A DNA stretch of 8,175 nucleotides, from contig JAABPZ010000055.1 of NCBI GenBank assembly GCA_011391755.1, forward strand, positions 1 through 8,175, in the 5' to 3' direction. Each line of letters opens with the position of its first letter. Positions within the stretch are counted from its first letter, which is position 1. This document shows, piece after piece, positions 1-4,565 of this stretch. The position numbers were made by a program, and so were the translations under genes. The DNA comes from Methanothrix sp. Lineage in GTDB: Archaea > Halobacteriota > Methanosarcinia > Methanotrichales > Methanotrichaceae. A model generated the notes under the pieces. That model was given only the letters and a program-made list of their open reading frames with translations. It did no database searches and was not told the DNA's origin.

Positions 1-44
1 CGCGTGAGATTCAACAGGGTCCGGTTTCATGCGAAGCCGCGAAG
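1..44. repeat. CTTCGCG-type dispersed repeat, pieces at left edge
   Basis: The window opens with CGCGTGAGAT (1-10), and GCGAAGCCGCGAAG follows at 31-44. The first is the exact reverse complement of 933-942. The second is the exact reverse complement of 2231-2244. These are therefore pieces of one GC-rich dispersed repeat family built on the CTTCGCG unit and its complement CGCGAAG. The element may be cut by the window edge. Its function is unknown; similar units occur in non-coding DNA of many prokaryotes. Confidence 0.5.
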
Positions 45-70
45 TCAAAACATCGGTTTATTTCAGCCTC

Positions 71-186
71 GCTGCACTAGATTCCCATCGCACCAGCCGG
101 AGTTTCCAGGGAAGACTCTGTTGAGACTCGTGCCCCATGATTTTTGCGTCGGCTGGCCCAAGAACGCAGTCTCTTGCCAGGCAGGA
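71..186 (-). pseudogene. Decayed fragment of a CfbB/CbiA-type glutaminase domain
   Basis: Reading the minus strand from about 186 gives CLARDCVLGPADAKIMGHE. Its part CVLGPADAKIMGHE matches residues 383-396 of the intact CfbB in this window at 10 of 14 positions, including the LGPA and IMGHE blocks. After an apparent deletion of some 20 codons and a frame change, positions 72-98 read GWCDGNLV, matching the CDGNLV block at CfbB residues 428-433. At DNA level, 126-141 is identical over 16 nt to 2498-2513 inside cfbB, on the same strand. The order and spacing of two independent blocks make chance unlikely. The fragment has a stop soon afterwards, no start and no ATPase domain, so it cannot make a working enzyme. 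It could derive from a cfbB duplicate or from a related cobyrinate a,c-diamide synthase; the IMGHE wording favours cfbB. No recognisable homology was found from 187 to 267. Confidence 0.6.
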
Positions 187-279
187 CTTTGCAGGCTCCA
201 AGGCGGCAAGCTGAAGGGCCCAAGATCTCTGAAATGCGCAGCAAAGATGAAATCCTTAGAGCATCTTTGATCGTGAACT

Positions 280-870
280 ATGGCGAAAAAAGCAAAGGAT
301 TCTTCAATGCAGTCCGAGCCCGAGGCCGTCTTCCAGCTAAAAGTTACCCTTGATGGAATAAGGCCGTCCATCTGGCGGAGAATTCAGGTTCGCGGGGACA
401 TAACTCTATTCAAGCTTCACAAGATTCTGCAAGTGGTCATGGGCTGGTATGACTGCCATCTGCACCAGTTCGTGATAGTGGGTCAGAGCTACAGCGTCAT
501 CTCTATTGAGGCAGATATGCTGGGCGACGATTTCAAGGACGAGAAGCGGTTCAAGTTGAACCGAGTCATCCCTGGAGAGAAGTTCAAGTTCACCTATGAG
601 TATGACTTTGGAGATGGCTGGAGTCACACGATTCTGGTAGAGAAGATCTTCTTGCCTCTGGAAGAGCTGAAAGCACCGGTCTGCCTTGATGGCAAGCGCT
701 CTGCCCCACCGGAGGACTGTGGTGGAAAGGGCGGATACCACGATGTCCTAAAGGCCCTGAGGTACCCGAGTCGCTCGGAGAATGCGGAATTGCTGGAGTG
801 GCTGGATGGATACGATCCAGAGTATTTCGACGCTGATATGGTGAATGAGCGGCTCAAGAAGATCAGGTGA
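280..870 (+). CDS. Plasmid pRiA4b ORF-3 family protein (PF07929)
   Basis: This 196-residue protein is a full-length member of the PRiA4 ORF-3-like family, named after a plasmid gene and also found as a passenger of the IS1096 element. The family is recognised by the N-terminal block around residues 18-50 (FQLKVTLDGIRPSIWRRIQV), by YEYDFGDGWSHTILVEK at 106-122, and by the Cys-containing segment CLDGKR..PPEDCGGKGGY at 135-153. The C-terminal YDPEYFDADMVNERL is also typical. It has no signal peptide or membrane segment, so it is presumably cytoplasmic. Its molecular function is unknown. The ATG at 280 is preceded by TGATC at 268-272, which pairs with the 16S rRNA 3' end at a 7-nt spacing. It stands alone between repeat pieces and gene remnants, consistent with an accessory gene. 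The family call is firm and the role is not. Confidence 0.85.
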   Translation: MAKKAKDSSMQSEPEAVFQLKVTLDGIRPSIWRRIQVRGDITLFKLHKILQVVMGWYDCHLHQFVIVGQSYSVISIEADMLGDDFKDEKRFKLNRVIPGEKFKFTYEYDFGDGWSHTILVEKIFLPLEELKAPVCLDGKRSAPPEDCGGKGGYHDVLKALRYPSRSENAELLEWLDGYDPEYFDADMVNERLKKIR

Positions 871-1102
871 AATGCATGGGGAAGAGGCCTGCGAGAGATT
901 GAAAGGCTGCGGATGATATTCTTGGATTAACGATCTCACGCGAAGCCTTGACTGGCGCGAAGAAACGACTAAACCAGGATCTTCGATTTCAAGCTATCAT
1001 CGTCGCCTTCAAGAGGCACTGTCCGGGAGCCAAACCAGTGCCTGTCCTGTCGGGGAGCCTGCGGACATGCGGACGGATGATCATCCTTACGGCATGCCAG
1101 GG
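871..1102. other. Non-coding gap with hairpin and 12-bp palindrome
   Basis: This stretch lies between the 3' ends of the converging PRiA4-like and NYN genes. It contains repeat pieces (933-957) and a stem-loop with 8-bp perfect arms (AGGCACTG 1014-1021, CAGTGCCT 1036-1043, 14-nt loop). A perfect palindrome GGATGATCATCC lies at 1075-1086, with GGCATGCC at 1091-1098. The hairpins could act as transcription-end structures for the two converging genes, but no T-tract follows either. A frame on the plus strand is open from about 900 to the stop near 1104. It has no good start or ribosome binding site and matches nothing I recognise. Confidence 0.4.
933..957. repeat. CGCGAAG repeat piece, inverted copy of window start
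   Basis: ATCTCACGCGAAG begins at 933, and its first ten bases are the exact reverse complement of positions 1-10. GGCGCGAAG follows within 20 bases. Together with 1-44 this places inverted repeat pieces on both sides of the PRiA4-like gene. Confidence 0.5.
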
Positions 1103-1654
1103 TTAGGTTGTTAGCAGCGATCTGTCGATGAGGTCTTGATTAATCTCATATCGCTCATCTACGGCCCTAATAAGCTCTTGGTGGGTGGATGGCCCACCTA
1201 CATTTGGGCTTATATAGTAGTATAATTCGACAATAACACCGGTCTCCTTTGCGGCGTTTACAGCAGGAATAAAATCGCTGTCTCCTGTTATTAATATCAC
1301 TCGTTCTATCTGTTTAGCCCAGCTCATACGTACAATATCGACAGAAAATAGAACATCTACTCCCTTTTGCTCAAATTCGCCGTCTCTTGGGGCCAGCTTT
1401 CCAAGCCGTACTTCGAATCTAGGCAAGAGCAGCAATCTATCTAACCACTTAGATTTTTTAGAGTATCTTTCTCGTTCCTCTAGCGTTGGGGGATCGCTTT
1501 GATATGGCAAGCAGTCGTAGTAATAGGTCCTTAATCGCTTATTATCGGCGCATAGGTTGTCAGAAAATTTTTCATAATCAACTCGTGGACGACCCAAGTC
1601 ATTAAGAACCTTGAGGAAAAAACCACCATCAATGAAAACCGCAACTCTATCCAA
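1103..1654 (-). CDS. NYN domain protein (LabA/DUF88-like, PIN-fold nuclease)
   Basis: This 183-residue protein spans one NYN domain, a PIN-like fold of predicted metal-dependent ribonucleases. The expected acidic residues are visible: Asp9 in VAVFIDGGFF, Asp100 in QKGVDVLFSVDIV (with Asp106), and Asp125 and Asp127 in LITGDSDFIP. These would bind the catalytic metal. The GDSDF motif followed by a helix and IVELYYY is typical of the LabA-like branch. There is no signal peptide or partner domain, so it is a stand-alone cytoplasmic protein. The start is TTG at 1654, chosen because VAVFIDGG begins three residues later as in the family and TGATC at 1660-1664 is suitably spaced; no ATG or GTG lies in frame before the TAA upstream. 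The substrate is unknown. Such proteins may act in RNA turnover, regulation or defence, and nothing nearby decides between these. Confidence 0.88.
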   Translation of the reverse strand: MDRVAVFIDGGFFLKVLNDLGRPRVDYEKFSDNLCADNKRLRTYYYDCLPYQSDPPTLEERERYSKKSKWLDRLLLLPRFEVRLGKLAPRDGEFEQKGVDVLFSVDIVRMSWAKQIERVILITGDSDFIPAVNAAKETGVIVELYYYISPNVGGPSTHQELIRAVDERYEINQDLIDRSLLTT

Positions 1655-1659
1655 AAAAC

Positions 1660-1664
1660 GATCA
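1660..1664 (-). promoter_or_regulatory. Ribosome binding site fixing the TTG start of the NYN gene
   Basis: TGATC on the minus strand is complementary to the archaeal 16S rRNA 3' end (GGAUCACCUCC) and lies 5 nt before the TTG start. The same TGATCGT string precedes the PRiA4-like gene start at 268-274. It is short, so support is moderate. Confidence 0.4.
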
Positions 1665-1682
1665 TTTCTTAATTATTGTGCA

Positions 1683-1720
1683 CTACCGTCCCCGGAGGGA
1701 CGGTAGGGAGCATTATGCTC
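1683..1720 (-). promoter_or_regulatory. Tandem hairpins in the leader of the NYN gene
   Basis: A perfect 10-bp stem with a 4-nt loop (CTACCGTCCC 1683-1692, GGGACGGTAG 1697-1706) is followed directly by a second perfect inverted repeat, GAGCAT-T-ATGCTC (1708-1720). Both lie between the probable TATA box and the NYN start, so they would fall at the transcription start or in the short 5' leader. They could be an operator or an RNA structure controlling the NYN gene. On the plus strand, with the TTTAATTG that follows, they could also resemble a terminator, but no plus-strand gene lies upstream. Confidence 0.45.
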
Positions 1721-1739
1721 TTTAATTGTATCACTCTGG

Positions 1740-1747
1740 TATATATA
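1740..1747 (-). promoter_or_regulatory. Probable TATA box for the NYN gene
   Basis: TATATATA lies about 90 nt upstream of the NYN start, preceded on the minus strand by GTTAAC in the BRE position. Archaeal start sites fall about 25 nt downstream of the TATA box, which would place this one near 1716, inside the tandem hairpins. The sequence is symmetric and could also serve the plus strand, but the next plus-strand start is about 190 nt away. Confidence 0.45.
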
Positions 1748-1911
1748 GTTAACGAAATCCAAGCGCTCCTCCCTCCCTGCCTTTTTCAGAACCCCGGAGA
1801 CCCAGCTCTCGTCGGTCTCCAGGAAGGATCGTGGCAGCTCTCTGAAATACAGGACTCGACATGAGCAGCATTGACCGCTCCATTCGTGCCTGTTGTCGAA
1901 CTCTCGAAGCT

Positions 1912-1944
1912 GAGCACATGAATGCAAAGATATAGAGCACATGA
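1912..1944 (+). repeat. Direct repeat GAGCACATGA at antitoxin start
   Basis: GAGCACATGA occurs at 1912-1921 and again at 1935-1944. The two copies are 23 bp apart, and the second contains the ATG of the UPF0175-like gene. This spacing is about two helical turns and could be an operator for autoregulation, which is usual for antitoxins. It could equally be a small duplication. Confidence 0.3.
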
Positions 1945-2191
1945 GCGAGATAGTCCTGCAAATACCTGATGATGCCTTGCTGGCCTTGAAGATGTCTCCA
2001 GACGAATTGGGAAAGGAGGTGAGGTTAGCAGTAGCGGTAAAGCTTTTTGAACTGGGAAGACTGTCATCTAAAGCGACAGCCAGACTGGCAGGAATACCAG
2101 AACGCTTTTCCTTACCAGGCTGGCGAACTATGGTGTGGATACATTTCGCCAGACAGAAGAAGACCTCAAGGCGGAGGCAGTTCTTGCCTGA
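1941..2191 (+). pseudogene. UPF0175 family antitoxin-like gene with -1 frameshift
   Basis: The first 53 codons encode a typical UPF0175 (PF03683) N-terminus: IVLQIPDDALLALKMSPDEL followed by VRLAVAVKLFELGRLSS and ARLAGIP. After Pro53 (codon 2097-2099) the frame leaves the family sequence and runs on to 2270 as unrelated, basic residues. Re-reading from AGA at 2099 gives RTLFLTRLANYGVDTF and then RQTEEDLKAEAVLA with a TGA stop at 2189-2191. This is the expected family C-terminus and restores a protein of about 83 residues, the usual family length. One missing base around 2097-2101 therefore splits the gene. Family members are small cytoplasmic proteins paired with DUF3368 PIN-like toxins, with the C-terminal part thought to contact the toxin. 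Loss of that part should inactivate this copy, unless the shift is a sequencing error or a recoding site. No slippery heptamer is evident. Confidence 0.75.
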
Positions 2192-2230
2192 AATCATCTG
2201 CAATAAGTCACCATCCTTCGCTCATCGTAG
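2184..2230 (+). pseudogene. Truncated N-terminal stub of a DUF3368 PIN-like toxin gene
   Basis: TTG at 2184-2186, overlapping the restored antitoxin stop (2189-2191), opens a frame reading (M)PEIICNKSP. DUF3368 toxins begin with a similar short strand followed by (S/C)N-x-SP-LI. A few bases later, in another frame, comes LIVAS (from 2219), as if LI had been displaced by a small insertion. The sequence then enters the CTTCGCG repeat and nothing further resembles the family, whose members are about 150-170 residues long. The overlapping start in the correct order and position after a UPF0175 gene is the main support. The homologous stretch is very short, so the call is tentative. Confidence 0.42.
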
Positions 2231-2258
2231 CTTCGCGGCTTCGCGCCTTCGCGTGAGG
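2231..2258. repeat. Triple CTTCGCG repeat cluster
   Basis: Three CTTCGCG units lie at 2231-2237, 2239-2245 and 2247-2253, each separated by one base and followed by TGAGG. Its first 14 bases are the exact reverse complement of 31-44. It sits where the toxin-like stub stops, 46 bp from the end of cfbB. A cluster at this point suggests insertion or a deletion endpoint. Confidence 0.55.
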
Positions 2259-2303
2259 CCGTGCAGATAAACTAGACAGACGCCAAGGCCCATAGAAATT
2301 TAC

Positions 2304-3686
2304 CTACTCTTTCCTACTCTTGCACGCCTTGATGAACTCCGCAGGAAATCCCCGGAAGGATGCGCTGTGGATGTGGGTGTAGCTGGCAACTAAATTTCCG
2401 TCGCACATGCCGTCCCAGCCATCCTTGATGCCAGTGCCCCGCTCCAGGCGAATGGCGTACTTCACATTTTCATCCATCAGCATCTCAGAGTGGTGAAACT
2501 CGTGCCCCATGATCGTTGTCCCCGCGGGCCCAAGCGCGCAGGCCCGCGTGATCGCTCCATGCACGTAGCTGACCACGCGCCTGCTGCCCCGCCGGGCCTT
2601 TCCCGGCACCAGTCCGACCATTTCCTGTCGCTCGCCATCCCACTCGATCTCACGGCCCAGGTACATCAGCCCGCCGCACTCCGCGAAGATGGGCAGGTCT
2701 CTCTCGTGCGCCTTTTCCAGCGCGCTGCGCATGCCTGCATTCTCGGACAGCTCTCGGGCGTACAGCTCCGGATAGCCTCCCCCTATGTAGATACCGTCCA
2801 CCTGCGGTAGTGCCGCGTCATGCACCGGACTGAAGGGCACCACCTTCGCTCCAGCCAGCTCCATCAGCTCCAGGTTGTCCCGGTAATAGAAGTTGAAGGC
2901 CTCATCCCGAGCCACGCCGATGCTTAGACCCTGGCCATAGGCATTTTGCCGGTAGAGGTCCGCCTCGACTTCCGGCAGCGGCTGTGCCTCACGTGCGATT
3001 TCCAGGATGCGATCCAGGTTCAGGCCCTCCTCTACAATCTGGCGGATTTTATCCACTCGCTCGGCGAAGCCCTCGTGCCGGGTCTTGCCCTCCAGAACGG
3101 GCACCAGTCCCAGGTGGCGCATGGCCAGGTGCATATCCTCATTTCGCCGGATGACGCCCACCACTTCCACGCCCGCGTAGCGCTCTATCTCCTTGATGGC
3201 TTTTTGGGCGTGCCTTTCCGATCCCACCTTGTTGAGAATTACCCCTTTGAACTCTACCTGGGGATCAAAGTCCATGTAGCCTTTGACGATGGCTGCGCAG
3301 CTTCGCGTGATGCTTCGGGCGTCGACCACGAATATCACGGGAGTGTGGAGAAGCTTGGCAATCTCTGCCGTGCTGCCCTGATCACCATCGTATCCCTCGT
3401 AGAGGCCACGCACGCCCTCGATTACCGCGATGTCGGCGCCTTCTATGGCATGATTGTAGATCTCTCTGACGGCAGCCTCTGTCATGAGGTAGCCGTCCAG
3501 ATTGCGGCAGCTTCTGCCTGTGATCCAGGTGTGGTAGCTGGGATCGATGTAGTCCATGGCCACCTTGAAGGGCTGCACCGCGAGGCTCCGGCCCCGCAGG
3601 GCGGAGAGCAGACCGGCTACGATGGTGGTCTTGCCGCTGGAGCTTCGATCGCCAGCTATCAGGATGCGGGGACAGTCGGCTCGCAT
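2304..3686 (-). CDS. cfbB: Ni-sirohydrochlorin a,c-diamide synthase CfbB
   Basis: CfbB uses ATP and glutamine to amidate the a and c acetate side chains of Ni-sirohydrochlorin, the second step from sirohydrochlorin to coenzyme F430 of methyl-coenzyme M reductase. The 460-residue protein has the CobB/CbiA layout. An N-terminal dethiobiotin-synthetase-like ATPase has P-loop GDRSSSGKTT at 12-21, MDYIDPSYH at 44-52 and IEGVRGLYEG at 89-98. The C-terminal class I glutaminase-like domain has its nucleophile at Cys337 in FAECGGLMYL, then GHEFHHS at 394-400 and SYTHIHS near 435-441. Identity with CfbB rather than cobalamin CbiA rests mainly on the adjacent NifH-like cfbC. I chose the ATG at 3686, 4 nt after the cfbC stop, because PRILIAGDRSSSG starts there as in the family. 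An ATG at 3722 would overlap cfbC by 32 nt and lacks a ribosome binding site. It is co-transcribed with cfbC. No key residue is missing. Confidence 0.93.
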   Translation of the reverse strand: MRADCPRILIAGDRSSSGKTTIVAGLLSALRGRSLAVQPFKVAMDYIDPSYHTWITGRSCRNLDGYLMTEAAVREIYNHAIEGADIAVIEGVRGLYEGYDGDQGSTAEIAKLLHTPVIFVVDARSITRSCAAIVKGYMDFDPQVEFKGVILNKVGSERHAQKAIKEIERYAGVEVVGVIRRNEDMHLAMRHLGLVPVLEGKTRHEGFAERVDKIRQIVEEGLNLDRILEIAREAQPLPEVEADLYRQNAYGQGLSIGVARDEAFNFYYRDNLELMELAGAKVVPFSPVHDAALPQVDGIYIGGGYPELYARELSENAGMRSALEKAHERDLPIFAECGGLMYLGREIEWDGERQEMVGLVPGKARRGSRRVVSYVHGAITRACALGPAGTTIMGHEFHHSEMLMDENVKYAIRLERGTGIKDGWDGMCDGNLVASYTHIHSASFRGFPAEFIKACKSRKE

Positions 3687-3690
3687 TTTA

Positions 3691-4491
3691 TCATTCCATG
3701 GAGAGCTCACGAAGTCTCTCATCGCTCAGTGGCTGCGGCACCCGCGGCAGTGCTCCCGACATGATCTCCCTGGCCAGGGCCCGGTAGACCTCTGCAATCT
3801 CTGAGTCCGGCGCGCCCTCGATCACCGTCACCGCTCTCCTCTCGCACTGCTGCACAATGGGGTCTTTGGGGATGAAGGCTACCAGCCGGCTGTTCAGCTC
3901 CGCAGCGAATCTTTCTGCGATATCCTTCTCCCGCCCGGCGGCAGCCTCGCGCGAGTTGCAGATCACGCCGGCCAGTGGGGTATTCAGGCGGCGCAGGCCC
4001 TTGCTGATATTGTTCGCAGCATAAAGCGGCATGTACTCCCCAGAGGTGATGATGTAAGCTTGGCTGACCAAACCCTTTCGGATCGGCGCAGAAAATCCGC
4101 CGCAAACGATGTCCCCAGGCACATCGTACAGCACCAGGTCCACATTCTCCATGGCCTTGGAGAGTTTTCGCAGGAAATCAATGGCGACAATTATGCCCCG
4201 TCCGGCACAGCCCACGCCCGGTTCCGGGCCGCCTACTTCAATGCACAAGACGCCCTTATATCCCGGAAAAACGACATCCTCCTCGTGAATCTCTCCACCG
4301 GCCAAGATGAGGTCCATCATGGTGGGAATTCTTTTGCCAACCAGTGTTATGCTCGAGTCGCTCTTGGGATCGCAGCCCACCACCAATACCCTGTGGCCCT
4401 CTTCGGCACAGGCGGCGGCTATGTTCGAGGCAGTGCACGACTTGCCGATACCGCCTTTGCCGTATATCGCAACGTGTTTAATAGATGACAT
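3691..4491 (-). CDS. cfbC: Ni-sirohydrochlorin a,c-diamide reductive cyclase, NifH-like subunit CfbC
   Basis: CfbC is the homodimeric ATP-dependent [4Fe-4S] reductase that passes electrons to CfbD. The pair reduces Ni-sirohydrochlorin a,c-diamide by six electrons and forms the lactam ring on the way to F430. The 266-residue protein carries the NifH/BchL hallmarks: P-loop GKGGIGKS at 11-18, switch region CDPKSDS at 40-46, cluster ligand Cys95 in GVGCAGRG, and cluster ligand Cys130 in [11 protein letters not shown]. All cluster and nucleotide residues are present. It is not a nitrogenase reductase, since no nifD or nifK follows and the next gene is cfbB. The ATG at 4491 follows a GGAG ribosome binding site (4496-4499). 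It is the first gene of the operon and is divergent from the S-layer gene. cfbD, cfbA and cfbE are not in the window and must lie elsewhere. Confidence 0.93.
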   Translation of the reverse strand: MSSIKHVAIYGKGGIGKSCTASNIAAACAEEGHRVLVVGCDPKSDSSITLVGKRIPTMMDLILAGGEIHEEDVVFPGYKGVLCIEVGGPEPGVGCAGRGIIVAIDFLRKLSKAMENVDLVLYDVPGDIVCGGFSAPIRKGLVSQAYIITSGEYMPLYAANNISKGLRRLNTPLAGVICNSREAAAGREKDIAERFAAELNSRLVAFIPKDPIVQQCERRAVTVIEGAPDSEIAEVYRALAREIMSGALPRVPQPLSDERLRELSME

Positions 4492-4559
4492 CTAACTCCG
4501 CTCTGTGTGTAGATCCTCTAGGATATACAGCTTATCCAGGAATGATTCTTGAGAGGTAG
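4492..4559. promoter_or_regulatory. Divergent promoter region of cfbC and S-layer gene
   Basis: This short gap must drive cfbC leftward and the S-layer gene rightward. GATATAC at 4522-4528 (GTATATC on the minus strand) is the only good TATA-like element. It would place start sites near 4500 for cfbC and near 4550 for the S-layer gene, giving very short leaders in both cases. Around it lie overlapping inverted repeats, ATCCT-CT-AGGAT (4513-4524) and GGATA-N7-TATCC (4521-4537), sharing the AGGAT arm. Such an arrangement over a TATA box could be an operator affecting both genes. The assignment is inferred. Confidence 0.45.
4551..4557 (+). promoter_or_regulatory. Shine-Dalgarno sequence before a non-canonical start
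   Basis: GAGAGGT contains GAGGT, a five-base match to the anti-Shine-Dalgarno complement. It lies 8 nt before ATC at 4566 and 2 nt before ATA at 4560. Its distance from GTG at 4650 is more than 90 nt. It therefore supports initiation just ahead of the signal peptide. Confidence 0.45.
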
Positions 4560-4565
4560 ATAGAG

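Noticed and set aside
1..957. Insertion sequence carrying the PRiA4 ORF-3-like gene between inverted repeats
   Set aside because: The 10-bp inverted pieces at 1-10 and 933-942 are members of a dispersed repeat, no transposase or target duplication is visible, and the cfbB-like ghost lies inside the same interval.
1014..1086. tRNA or small structured RNA between the PRiA4-like and NYN genes
   Set aside because: Only isolated stems are present. No cloverleaf, T-loop GTTC motif or CCA-end pattern could be drawn.
1673..2203. Long open frame on the minus strand across the antitoxin gene and the gap before the NYN gene
   Set aside because: Its 5' half is antisense to the UPF0175-like gene and its 3' half runs through the TATA box and hairpins of the NYN promoter. 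No family was recognised. The segment around 1740-1880 reads somewhat protein-like, so a decayed fragment is not excluded.
2946..3764. 272-codon open frame on the plus strand inside cfbB
   Set aside because: It is fully antisense to cfbB, which has clear family motifs, and its translation resembles no known protein. High GC at codon positions explains the openness.
3691..4491. NifH, nitrogenase iron protein
   Set aside because: The NifH-like features are shared by CfbC, the downstream gene is cfbB, and no nitrogenase structural genes are present.
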